From the NCBI GenBank assembly GCA_947247005.1, contig OX365959.1:33004148-33068147 (forward strand): a DNA stretch of 64,000 nucleotides. Reading direction: 5' to 3'. The notes beneath the pieces are model-generated. The model ran no database searches. It saw nothing but the letters and a program-made list of their open reading frames with translations, and was not told where the DNA came from. The DNA is from Spisula solida. Taxonomy: Eukaryota > Mollusca > Bivalvia > Venerida > Mactridae. Shown here one piece after another: positions 36,737 to 46,661 of this stretch (positions are counted from its first letter, which is position 1; each line of letters opens with the position of its first letter). A program made the position numbers and the translations under genes.

Positions 36737-38257
36737 ACCTTATATATCATTACATATTGAACCATACAATGTTGTTATATCACCAGACCTTATATATGAT
36801 TACAGATTGAACCTTACGATGTTGTTATATCACCGGACCTTATATATGATTACAGATTGAACCATACAATGTTGTTATATCACCAGACCTTATATATGAT
36901 TACAGATTGAACCTTACGATGTTGTTATATCACCGGACCTTGTATATTATTACAGATTGAACCATACAATGCTGTTATATGACCTTAAGCTTGTATATGA
37001 TGACAGATTGAACCATACGATGCTGTTATATGACCTAAAGCTTGTATATTATGATTACAGATTGAACCATACGATGCTGTTATATGACCTAAAGCTTGTA
37101 TATGATTGCAGATTGAGCCATACGATGTTGTTGTATGACCTTGATTTTTATATCATTACAGATTGAGCCATACGATGTTGTTATAGTTATGACCTTGACC
37201 TTGTATATGATTACAGATTGACCCATACCATGTTGTTATATGACCTTGTATATGATTCAGATTGAACCATACCATGTTGTTATATAACCTTGACCTTGTA
37301 TATGATTACAGATTGAGCCATTCGATGCTGTAATATGACCTTGTGTATGATTACAGATTGAACCATACAATGTTGTTATATGACCTTGTTTATGATTACA
37401 AATTGAACCATACAATGTTGTTATATGACCTTGACCTTGTATATGATTACAGATTGAACCTTACGATGTTATTATATGACCTTGACCTTGTATATGATTA
37501 CAGATTGAACCATACAATGCTGTAATATGACCTTGTATATGATTACATATTGAACCATACAATGTTGTTATATGATCTTGACCTTATATATCATTACATA
37601 TTAAACCATACAATGTTGTTATATGATATTGACGTTATATATCATTACATATTGAACCATACAATGTTGTTATATGACCTTGACCTTATATATCTTTACA
37701 GATTAAACCATACAATGTTGTTATATGACCTTGACCTTATATATCATTACATATTGAACCATACAATGTTGTTATATGACCATGACCTTATATATCATTA
37801 CATATTGAACCATACAATGTTGTGATATGACCTTGACCTTATATATGATTACAGATTGAACCTTACGATGTTGTTATATCACCAGACCTTATATATGATT
37901 ACAGATTGAACCTTACGATGTTGTTATATCACCGGACCTTATATATGATTACAGATTGAACCATACAATGTTGTTATATCACCAGACCTTATATATGATT
38001 ACAGATTGAACCTTACGATGTTGTTATATCACCAGACCTTGTATATGATTACAGATTGAACCTTACGATGTTGTTATATCACCGGACCTTATATATGATT
38101 ACAGATTGAACCTTACGATGTTGTTATATGACCTTGACCTTTTATATGATTACAGATTGAACCATACAATGTTGTTATATGACCTTGACCTTTTATATGA
38201 TTACAGATTGAACCATACAATGTTGTTATATGACCTTGACCTTTTATATGATTACAG
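36737..38257 (+). repeat. Tandem array of a duplicated 3' splice site plus exon start, 30 copies plus the real exon
   Basis: Unit of 50-51 bp (range about 44-58): TATATATGATTACAG, then ATTGAACCTTACGATGTTGT and TATATCACCGGACCTT. The second part is the first 36 nt (12 codons) of the DHX9 exon at 38258. Copy starts (ATTG) lie at 36756, 36806, 36856, 36906, 36956, 37007, 37061, 37112 and on to 38207; the exon itself is the 31st. In 24 of 31 the splice AG is kept; in seven it is AT or AA. Copies 2, 4, 24 and 27 are identical to the exon over the 36 nt. Many middle copies instead carry TATATGACCTTGACCTT, which puts TGA in the exon frame. Confidence 0.92.
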
Positions 38258-38347
38258 ATTGAACCTTACGATGTTGTTATATCACCGGACCTTGTACAGA
38301 AGCTGGATGAGACCTTACAGATGTGGCATATAGATCCTACTATACCT
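38258..38347 (+). CDS. DHX9: DHX9 exon a: linker after dsRNA-binding domain 2
   Basis: Thirty codons, IEPYDVVISPDLVQKL...IDPTIP, bounded by TTACAG and GTATGT, phase 0 at both ends. It aligns with the vertebrate DHX9 linker VEPYKVNLSQDLEHQL, which lies between the second dsRNA-binding domain and the minimal transactivation domain. DHX9 is a nuclear/cytoplasmic DExH-box helicase that unwinds RNA:RNA, RNA:DNA and structured nucleic acids. The upstream exons are not in the window or not recognised. The exon start is the last unit of the tandem array before it, so the true acceptor competes with up to 23 near-identical upstream AGs. The alignment with the family is strong; the exon borders are inferred from GT-AG and frame. 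Confidence 0.88.
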
Positions 38348-38427
38348 GTATGTATCTATCTATATAGACCAAACAAACAAGTTCCTACCCTATCTTTTGC
38401 CCCTACCGTAAATTTTTGGCTGGCATT

Positions 38428-38638
38428 TACTGTAACCCAGAAATTATTTCGCATGATTTAAATTCGCTAAGTTTGCAAGTGGTAGAATTTCGCGAAATTA
38501 AGTCACAGCCAAAGTGCTAAAAACATTAATACGGACAATGCGGGAAACTTAAAAACGCGAAACTTTGTAGTCACGAATATGCCGACGATCAGCAAAATGC
38601 AAAAGTTACTATTCATGAAAGTAAATTGGTTTACAGTA
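38428..38638. mobile_element. MITE family M2, copy 1
   Basis: Ends TACTGTAACCC and GGTTTACAGTA form terminal inverted repeats. The interior (GAATATGCCGACGATCAGC, GCGGGAAACTTAAAAA) is shared with a second copy at 59045-59252. Both copies sit in DHX9 introns. A TA target duplication is possible but cannot be separated from the ends. Confidence 0.75.
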
Positions 38639-38995
38639 GCTGATAGAGTGAATCGTCAATTTTCAAGTTATCATATAATAATGTTAATCCTACCTACCTA
38701 GCCCTATTTTTGACAGCATGTTACCAGAACCTATTTGCTGACTATCCCTATAGATAGTCTGTACTTTATACACATGGGAATAAAAAAAATGTTATTTGAT
38801 GAAAAAAATCAAAGAATTGACAAAGTTATGGTCATTTGACATTCCATACTCTAAATTTTAAGGTGTAGGGATGTGTGCTAATGGCACCCGAAACAGACTT
38901 GCGACTAGTTTTCATGATTGGGCATTGTGCCTTAGTAGGACCTCTGAAGCCCGAACCATTCTGTATATTTTGTGTATAAATATGTGCACCTGATG

Positions 38996-39486
38996 TATGA
39001 TGTTGTTTTCACTGTATATTGTAATGATTGAACCAGAAACCATGATGTTGTTTTCACTGTATATTGTAATGATTGAACCTGAAACCATGAAGTTGTTTTC
39101 ACTGTATATTGTAATGATTGAACCAGAAACCATGATGTTGTTTTCACTGTATATTGTAATGATTGAACCAGAAACCATGATGTTGTTTTCACTGTATATT
39201 GCAATGATTGAACCAGAAACCATGATGTTGTTTTCACTGTATATTGCAATGATTGAACCAGAAACCATGATGTTGTTTTCACTGTATATTGTAATGATTG
39301 AACCAGAAACCATGAGGTTGTTTTCACTGTATATTGCAATGATTGAACCAGAAACCATGATGTTGTTTTCACTGTATATTGTAATGATTGAACCAGAAAC
39401 CATGATGTTGTTTTCACTGTATATTGTAATGATTGAACCAGAAACCATGAGGTTGTTTTCACTGTATATTGTAATGATTGCACCAG
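38996..39486 (+). repeat. Exact 45-bp tandem array ending on a DHX9 3' splice site
   Basis: Ten copies of ATGATTGAACCAGAAACCAT followed by GATGTTGTTTTCACTGTATA and TTGTA repeat at exactly 45 bp (ATTG at 39027, 39072, ... 39432) with only single-base changes. The eleventh register (39477) is the real acceptor ATTGCACCAG before exon b. Because 45 is a multiple of three, long open frames appear on both strands; they are artefacts. The uniform length points to a recent expansion. The unit can be aligned with that of the first array (GATTGAACC, GATGTTGTT, TGTATAT). Confidence 0.9.
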
Positions 39487-39648
39487 GAACCAAATCAAGA
39501 TGGGGTGGTGTCACTAATCAACAAAACGAGGCTGGATGAGTTTGAACCGGGTATAAGACGTCCTGGTGGGGTAGTACCTTGGGCACCACCACAACAAAAC
39601 TGGAACCCATGGTCAAATTGTAACATAGATGAAGGACCATTGGCTTAT
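39487..39648 (+). CDS. DHX9: DHX9 exon b: minimal transactivation region
   Basis: Fifty-four codons from [20 protein letters not shown] to [16 protein letters not shown], acceptor CACCAG, donor GTAAGT, phase 0. The block [14 protein letters not shown]...NIDEGPLA is a hallmark of DHX9/maleless proteins (VVPWSPPQSNWNPW in vertebrates) and lies in the minimal transactivation domain; known tryptophans there contact RNA polymerase II. All three tryptophans are kept. Both borders are unusual: a 45-bp tandem array ends on the acceptor and the donor region is duplicated just downstream. Confidence 0.93.
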
Positions 39649-39695
39649 GTAAGTACCTTGAAATGACATTGGCTTATGAAAGTACCTTGAAATGA
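39638..39695 (+). repeat. Duplicated 5' splice site, second copy disabled
   Basis: Positions 39638-39666 and 39667-39695 are a 29-bp direct tandem repeat (CATTGGCTTATGTAAGTACC... and CATTGGCTTATGAAAGTACC...). It spans the last 11 nt of exon b and the first 18 nt of the intron. The only difference is the donor GT of the first copy, which is GA in the second, so only the first can act as a 5' splice site. Confidence 0.9.
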
Positions 39696-39724
39696 ATTTC
39701 ATTGTCATGCCCTTTTAGTTATAA

Positions 39725-39915
39725 ATGGATTCAGCTTGTCCATGTGTCTGTTTGCAGATTCATTCTTGTGGACACAACTTCTACAATTTTGGCATGATTT
39801 CTTTCAAACTTTCACAGATAAACATCTATGACACATACTTGTGCATAAAGGAAAGAATTTGCCCTGCATTTATTTTTGCCAGAATTGTGGTCATCAAAGT
39901 CCATTCTTGCCCTTG
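39725..39915 (+). mobile_element. Family D repeat, old fragment
   Basis: GGATTCAGCTTGTCCATGTG, TTCTTGTGGACACAACTTCT, TTTCACAGATAAACATCTA and GTGCATAAAGGAAAGAATTT match the core of family D copy D1 at 48597-49238. Neither end is present. Confidence 0.6.
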
Positions 39916-39959
39916 AAATAAAGAGGAACTAGCCGAAATATTTTCTAACTTTATATAGA

Positions 39960-40195
39960 GCAAACAGGGGTATTATCGACACCTTAAGTCATGATATTCT
40001 CATATATTGGGAAGTTGACACAAGGTGTTAATTTCTACCGGCATAGAAGTTATATCATTATATCGCTCTTCTATTCTAATAGGCAAATCTAATTTACATC
40101 CCGAAATGATATGCTTAGGAAATCAAAATAATGCACAGTAGGTCGGGGCATTATCGACACTCCCCTGGCTATTATCGACACCCTTCAATATATTT
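39960..40195. repeat. ATTATCGACAC repeats, possible end of a larger element
   Basis: GGTATTATCGACACC, GCATTATCGACACTCCCC and GGCTATTATCGACACCC occur between 39969 and 40188. The inverse (GGTGTTGATAATAGCCGGGT) is at about 49267-49286. The pair could be terminal repeats of a ~9-kb composite element between them; degenerate, low certainty. Confidence 0.35.
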
Positions 40196-41426
40196 TTAGC
40201 TCACCTGTCACAAAGTGACAGAGTGAGCTTTTGTGATCACTCTTCGTCCGTCTTCCGTCCGTCGTCCGTCCGTCCGTCCACAATTACTTGTGTAGATACT
40301 AGAGGTCACAGTTTTAGCTTAATCATTATGAAACTTGGTCACAATGATCATCTAAACAAAATCTAGGTCGAGTTTGGTATTGGGTCATCCTGGGTCAAAA
40401 ACTAGGTCACAAGGTCAAATCATAGAAAAACCTTGTGTAGTCACTAGAGGTCACAATTTTTGCCTAATCTTTATGAAACTTGGTCACAATGATCATCTCA
40501 ACAAAATCTAGGTCAAGTTCGATATTGGGTCAACCGGGGTCAAAAACTAGGTCACGAGGTCAAATCATAGAAAAAGCTTGTGTAGTCACTAGAGGTCACA
40601 ATTTTGGCCTAATCTTTATGAAACTTGGTCACAATGATCATCTCAACAAAATCTAGTTCAAGTTCGATATTGGGTCATCCGGGGTCAAAAGCTAGGTCAC
40701 AAGGTCAAATCATAGAAAATCCTTGTGTAGTCACTAGAGGTCACAATGTTTGCCTAATCTTTATGAAACTTGGTCACAATGATCATCTCAACAAAATCTA
40801 GGTCAAGTTCGATATTGGGTCATCCGGGGTCAAAAACTAGGTCACAAGGTCAAATCATAGAAAAACCTTGTGTAGTCACTAGAGGTCACAATTTGAGCCT
40901 AATCTTTATGAAACTTGGTCACAATGATCATCTCAACCAAATCTAGGTCAAGTTCTATATTGGGTCATCCGGGGTCAAAAACTAGGTCACAAGGTCAAAT
41001 CATAGAAAAACCTTGTGTAGTCACTAGAGGTCACAATTTTGGCCTAATCTTTATGAAACTTGGTCACAATGATCATCTCAACAAAATCTAGGTCAGGATT
41101 GATATTAGGTTATCCGGGGTCAAAAACTAGGTCACAAGGTCAAATCATACAAAACCTTGTGTAGTCACTAGATGTCACAATTTTGGCCTAATCTTTATGA
41201 AACTTGGTCACAATTATCATCTCAACAAAATCTACGTCAAGTTCGATATTGGGTCATCCGGGGTAAAAAACTGGATCACAATGTCAAATCACTTCAATTT
41301 GTCATTGGGTCTAAATGTGATGTAAATTATAAAGCATAAGACAATATGAAAACCTTGTACATAGAATAGAGGCTACCATAAGGGGTGCATGAACTACTAT
41401 GACCTATGGCCCTTTGGGCCCTCTTG
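40196..41426 (+). mobile_element. Family A repeat (A7), complete
   Basis: Start TTAGCTCACCTGTCACAAAG, CCGT microsatellite, about seven core units, and an eroded end (ATGACCTATGGCCCTTTGGGCCCTCTTG region) that lacks the usual AGGTGAGC. Flanked by T runs, in the DHX9 intron between exons b and c. Confidence 0.82.
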
Positions 41427-42184
41427 TTTTTAAATCTTGAATTTAACGACATCTGTGAAAAACGTACAGCCGTAACATACAGCCTCAATAAAATATACGT
41501 AACTAAGAGTACTATCTATCTATCATCAATATTACACTGTTTCAGAAATAGACATGCTCATCTAAATGCAAAGCTAATATAATTATACCCGTATATATAT
41601 CCAATTAACAAGAGTTCACCAGGACATATTAGTGAAAGGAACTGCCCATGATTGCGTCATTCTGCTTCAGTTCAAGGATATGCACCCATCAATCATTTGT
41701 TACGTTCAACGAGCGGCATTGGTCAATTAGATCTAAGGAAGGAGAATTATCAGGTGTGGACGTGTTCAGAAATGTTTGGCAGATGGTAGGCCTAAGTATA
41801 CTATAGTATGTACGGGAAGTTTGCAGAATCAATTAAGGAACTAATTGATCACTTGCAATAAGATAATCATATGTATTGTTGACATGTCAAAATGTCCAAG
41901 TCTAGATCTAGTTGTGTACTGGTCATTGTTTCAAAATTGAAACAATTAGAAATCAACATTGCAATTAAGAAATTTCTTACATACACTAGTCAAATGTTCT
42001 AAGTACACACTTGGTATTTTTCATTTAACTGTAAAATATTAGACCTATCAATGAATCGAATGTACCATTGGAATCAGGAAACTATTGTCTATCACGTTGA
42101 GTTAATTACCATTCTAAAATATCAAAACAACATATTAGAAAACGACCATTTATTTCACTGCTTAAAACAACAAAATCGCATATC
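41427..42184. other. Intronic stretch, nothing recognised
   Basis: No exon or repeat end was recognised. The open frame at 42051-42248 has no known domain and overlaps the transposase relic that follows. Confidence 0.4.
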
Positions 42185-42189
42185 AATAT

Positions 42190-42412
42190 CATGTATCACC
42201 ACCGTCTGCCCTGTTGGTAGCCTGGTCTCTCTGAGGCATTTAAATTGATAAAGATGTGTACCAATTGCTGCAGAAGTGCATTCAGTTCTAGTAAAGGGTG
42301 TGTTATGTTATGTGTTCCTGTAAGTTCTGGTGTTGTCGTCGTGCTCGTGCCCAAACTCATCCAAGACGTAGTCTATAGGATTTAGGTCCGGGCAAGGCGG
42401 CCATTCCATCGT
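42190..42412 (-). pseudogene. Tc1/mariner-type transposase relic, C-terminal catalytic end
   Basis: The minus strand reads MEWPPCPDLNPIDYVLDEFG, matching the conserved W-P-x-x-S-P-D-L-N-P-I-E motif around the third catalytic residue of Tc1/mariner DDE/D transposases; here the position has D. After a frameshift the C-terminal pattern LLELNALLQQL...PGYQQGRRW continues. No upstream transposase domain or inverted repeats were found, so it is a decayed fragment. Confidence 0.65.
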
Positions 42413-43328
42413 GCTACCTAATCAAGAAATTGTATCAAAATCAAATTCCATGTGATGAGAATGTGCTCGTATCTTACAAAAGACATGATTGATAAAAATA
42501 GTGAGTTTTGTTAAATTGTAGTAGTAATTCGGCTGATAAATGCCTATCGAAAGTTACTTCCATGCTCAACCTCAAATTACTCCATACAAATAAATGGACA
42601 TATTCTGTTCAGTTCAACGATTCCACCTTTTTTCACGATCTTAAAGTGATATAACTATCAGTCAGATGTTGTCATAATCTATCAAGCATTTTGTTGAAAT
42701 TATGTCCCCTGTTGGACTTGGAAATGCAAATGTTAAAGTTTAGGTACAGGTTTTTTGACCTCTAATATCTTCATAGTGCATTGACATATTGCTTTGATAC
42801 TTTGCATACTTGTTCACAATCATGACCCCAACCCATGCACAGGGGTAGGTAACTCTATCAAGCATTTTGTGGAAATTATGTCCCCTGTTGGACTTGGAAT
42901 TGCAAATGTTAAAGTTTAGGTACAGGTTTTTTTACCTCTAATATCTTCATAGTGCATTGGCATAATGCTTTGATACTTTGCATACTTGTTCACCATCATG
43001 ACCCCAACCCCTACACAGGGGTGGGTAACTCTATCAAGCATTTCGTTGAAATTATGTCCCCTTTTGCACTTAGAAATGAGTCCTTTGAGATATTGCTTTC
43101 ATACTTTGCATACTTGTTTGCCATCATGACCCCAACCCATATGCAGGTCAGTAGGTAAGACTATCAGGCATTTTGTTGAAATTATGCCCCTGTTGGACTT
43201 TGAAATGCAAATGTTAAGGTTTAGGTACAGGTTTTTAGCTCCAATATTCGTAGAATAAGGGGAGCTATTGCAGTCACCCGAGCTTCGGCGTCGGCGTAAC
43301 ACTTTTGTTAAAGTTTAGGTACAGGTTT

Positions 43329-43609
43329 TTATGCCCCCGTATCGACAGATCGGGAGGCATATAGTGATTCACCTGTCCGTCCGTCCGTCCGTCCGTCCGT
43401 CCGTCCGTCCGTCCGTCCTGGTTAACCCAAATTGACCGTTTCTTCTAGCATCATTATGGCTTGCTACAAAGCTTCCAAACTTGCATGGATGTTGTATATG
43501 AACACTCTCCACACACCTGTATCACCTGACCCCATTTTGACCTTCACTTAGACTTATTTATGGACAAGGCTTCCACAGGGGGCATAAGCGTTTATTGAAC
43601 GCAGTCTTG
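43329..43609 (+). mobile_element. Family B repeat (B3), inserted in family G
   Basis: Starts TTATGCCCCCGTATCGACAG, then CCGT x9, and ends GAACGCAGTCTTG. Taking it out gives GGTACAGGTTT+TTTAACCTC, the same as the intact family G unit at about 43999. This shows T-T insertion with no duplication for family B as well. It lacks the CTTGACC TAATTTTGGA segment of B1/B2 (a small internal deletion). Confidence 0.85.
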
Positions 43610-43878
43610 TTTAACCTCTTATATTCACTAAGTCTTTTAAGATATTGCTTTCATACGTTGCATACATTATGGCTTGCTACAAAGCTTCCAAACTTGCATG
43701 GATGTTGTATATGAACACTCTCCACACACCTGTATCACCTGACCCCATTTTGACCTTCACTTAGACTTATTTATGGACAAGGCTTCCACAGGGGGCATAA
43801 GCGTTTATTGAACGCAGTCTTGTTTAACCTCTTATATTCACTAAGTCTTTTAAGATATTGCTTTCATACGTTGCATAC
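43453..43878 (+). repeat. Perfect 213-bp tandem duplication
   Basis: 43453-43665 and 43666-43878 appear identical base for base. Each holds the 3' part of B3 plus adjoining family G sequence (to TTTCATACGTTGCATAC). It must postdate the B3 insertion and is very recent, or it is an assembly artefact. Confidence 0.85.
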
Positions 43879-44348
43879 ATGTTCACCATCATGACCCCAA
43901 CCCATATGCAGGAGTAGGTAACTGTATCAGGCATTTTGTTGAAATTATGCATTATTTTCTACGTAGTGCAAATAGTGCAAATGTTAAAGTTTAGGTACAG
44001 GTTTTTTAACCTCTAATATCTTCCAAGTGCATTGACATATTACTTTAATACTTTGCATACTTGTTGACCATTATGACCCCAACCCATACACAGGGGTAGG
44101 TAACTCTATTAGGCATTTTGGTGAAGTTATGTCCCCTTTTTTCAACTTAGTGCAAATGTTAAAGTTTAGGTACAGGTATTTTTACCTCAAATATTTTCAA
44201 AGTGCATTCACATATTGCTTTGCATACTTGTTCTTCATCATGACCCCAACCCCTACACAGAGTTAGGTAACTCTATCGAGCATTTTTTGAAATTATGCCC
44301 CCTTTTGGACTTGGAAATGCAAATGTTAAAATTTAGGTACAGGTTTTT

Positions 44349-44898
44349 GTGTCGCCTGAAAAGGCGACATATAGGTGTTACTTTGTCACCTTAAGTTCAA
44401 ATGACTCAAGATTTGGTATGCATGTTTCTTGCAATAAGCCGAAGTGCAGTGCGCAAGAACCATAACTCTGCCTTGCATCGTTTTTTAATTATTTCCCTTA
44501 GATTGATTTAATTTGAGAATTTCTTGTCCGGCGGATAACTTTTGTCACCAAGAGGTTGAATGACTTGAAATTTGGTATGCATGTTTCTTACCAAAAGTCC
44601 AAGTGCAGTACACAAGAATCGTAACTCTACCTTGTGCCATTTTTTATTTTTGTCCCTTTGATTGATTTTATCAGCATTTCTTGTCCGTGGCATAACTTTG
44701 TCACCATAAGTATTAATGACTCCAAGATAGGTATGCATGTTTCTTGCTGTGACATTTTTTTGTCCAGAGCATCACTTTGTCGTTTTTAGTTCAGATGACT
44801 AGAGAACTCTTGTGAGTCGATATGTAGCCCAATAGTGGATAGTTTTCCATGACAAATGTGCATGTCGGCAGGCGACACATGCGACTTGCGGAGCTTTT
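44349..44898 (+). mobile_element. Family C repeat (C1)
   Basis: Begins TGTGTCGCCTGAAAAGGCGA (palindrome GTCGCC TGAAAA GGCGAC), has ~165-bp core units (GGTATGCATGTTTCTTGC, CATAACTTTGTCACC) and ends GGCGACACATGCGACTTGCG GAGCTTTTAT. A longer copy is C2 at 57522-58318. Confidence 0.7.
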
Positions 44899-45395
44899 AT
44901 TTATACTTAATTCTTGTCCGGGCCATAACTTGAACAGTATTTGAGATATCAATTTGAAACTTCAAAGGTGAATAAACCTCATTGAGAAGAAGTACTGTGC
45001 AGAAGAACCATAACTCTTTATTGTATGTTTTTGGAGTAATGGCCCTTTGTAATTTTTCATACTTAATTCTTGTCCGGGCCATAACATGAACAGTATAAGA
45101 GATATCAATTTAAAACTTCATAGCTGAATGGATCTCATTGAGAGGATGTGCAGTGCCCAAGAATCATAACTCTTTATTCCTATTTTAAAGTTGCTCCCCT
45201 TTGTATTTTTTCATACTTAATTCTTGTCCAGGCCATAACTCAAACAGTTTTGGATATATTAATTTGAAAATTCATAGATAAATAAAATTTATTATTACAG
45301 TGCAGTGGCAAAGAATAATAACAAATTTTTTAAGCATTTTTTCTGTGACAAACGCCCCACGGGGAGCATAACCTGTCTGTGACGGCTCTTGTTTT
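44899..45395 (+). repeat. Family F: three ~155-bp core units and a CTCTTG end
   Basis: Units start ATACTTAATTCTTGTCCGGG at about 44902, 45057 and 45212. The end GCCCCACGGGGAGCATAACC...GACGGCTCTTG followed by TTTT has a small hairpin and the same CTTG terminus as families A and B. The 5' end is lost at the C1 junction. Confidence 0.6.
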
Positions 45396-45504
45396 GTTAT
45401 TGTGACGTCACGTCTTATTGAAAAAAAAATGCCCTAAATATCCTAGCCTCAATTACAAATTTTCACAGGATTTCCCCAATGACATCATAAATGACGTCAG
45501 TAAC

Positions 45505-45516
45505 GACACTTTCACT
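45505..45516. repeat. Target-site duplication of the RTE-like LINE, left copy
   Basis: GACACTTTCACT here and at 48567-48578 bracket the LINE exactly. Twelve bp is within the usual range for target-primed reverse transcription. Confidence 0.8.
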
Positions 45517-45527
45517 TACTTACTTAC

Positions 45528-46661
45528 TTATTCCTCTTCACTCCGGTCGGAGCATAGGGCCTTCACCACAGCTCTCCATCCTGTACGGTCAGTAGCCCGG
45601 GCTTTGGCCTCTCCCCACGACAACCTTGTCTTTCTAAGCTTGATGTCCAGGGTTCTTCGCCAAGAATTTGTGGGCCTCCCTCTTCTTCTTGTGCCGTGGG
45701 GATTCCAGTCCAGGGCATGTCTTGCAATATTTGGCTGGGCTCTGCGCAGCGTATGTCCGATCCATCCCCATTTCTTTTGTAGAATAGAGTCAGTGATCGG
45801 TTGCTGTTTTGTTCTTGCCCAAAGTTCCTGGTTGGAAATCTTCTCTGGCCACCGTATATGAAGAATTTGTCTTAAACAGTTGTTTATGAAGACTTGGAAA
45901 CTCTTGTCAAGGCGTTTGATTCTTCTCCAGGTCTCAGCTCCATAAAGGAGGACTGTTTTCACGTTGGTATTGAAGAGTCTGATTTTGGTTTTCAGGTGGA
46001 TATTGTTGTTGTTCCACACTGGTCTCAGTGTTGCAAAAGCATGGCACGCTTTTCCTATTCTGGCCTTGATGTCTTCCTCAGTACCTCCTGTCTTACTGAC
46101 TATGCTGCCAAGATATGTGAAAGATTCAACATCATCAATATCTTTTCCTTCTAATTGGATGCCCTGTCTGCTGTCTGGGTTGATCCTTAGGCATTTCGTT
46201 TTGTTGATATTGACTTCCAGCCCAGTTGATCTGGCTACTTCTTGCAGTTTTTCGGTTTTCTGCTGTATGTGGGCGCAAGTATGGGACAGGAGACCAATGT
46301 CATCGGCATAGTCAAGGTCTTCCAGCTGTCTTGTTAGGGTCCACTGTATCCCTCTTGGTCTATCCAATGTCTTCTTCATTACCCAGTCAATGACTATCGA
46401 GAAAATCATTGGAGAGAGAAGGCAGCCTTGTCTGACGCCGGTGCACACTTGGAAAGGTTCAGAGAGGTCCATGTGGATGACCTGGCAGAGGTTGTTGCTG
46501 TACAAACTCCGAATTATGTTTACCATCTTGCTGGGGATACCATAGTGTCTGAGTATCTTCCATATTGTGTCCCTGTCCACTGTGTCAAACGCCTTCTTGA
46601 AATCTATGATAATCCTAAGAGTTGCGATCTGGTCTTCCTGCTCTGAATCCTGCTTGTTCAT
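45528..46661 (-). pseudogene. RTE-like ORF, RT palm, thumb and C-terminal tail
   Basis: IIIDFKKAFDTVDRDTIWKI (motif A), CTGVRQGCLLSPMIFSIVID (motif B), LDYADDIGLLSH (motif C, catalytic YADD), NINKTKCLRI and FTYLGSIVSKTGG, then the tail WGWIGHTLRRAQPNI...RRRGRPTNSWRR. The ORF ends in DRSEEE just before the TAAG tail. Plus-strand frames in this interval are shadows. Confidence 0.87.

Larger units (their letters stand above)
42655..44348 (+). repeat. Family G: ~177-bp tandem core repeat with nested insertions
   Basis: Units share CTATCAAGCATTTTGTTGAA, ATTATGTCCCCTGTTGGACT, AATGTTAAAGTTTAGGTACA, GGTTTTTTGACCTCTAATAT and CATCATGACCCCAACCC. A start-type segment (TTAGCTCCAATATTCG...AAGGGGAGCTATTGCAGTCA) lies in the middle at about 43235-43310. 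Family B copy B3 is inserted in one unit and C1 cuts the array at 44349. Confidence 0.7.

Noticed and set aside
36957..38333. Open frames with 17-residue repeats (LNHTMLLYDLDLVYDYR)
   Set aside because: Read-through of the 51-bp units in a frame different from the DHX9 exon; the DHX9 frame is supported by conservation instead.
38912..39539. Overlapping open frames of 180-200 codons on both strands with 15-residue repeats
   Set aside because: They arise because the array has an exact 45-bp period with few stops; three frames are open at once and the region is an intron end.
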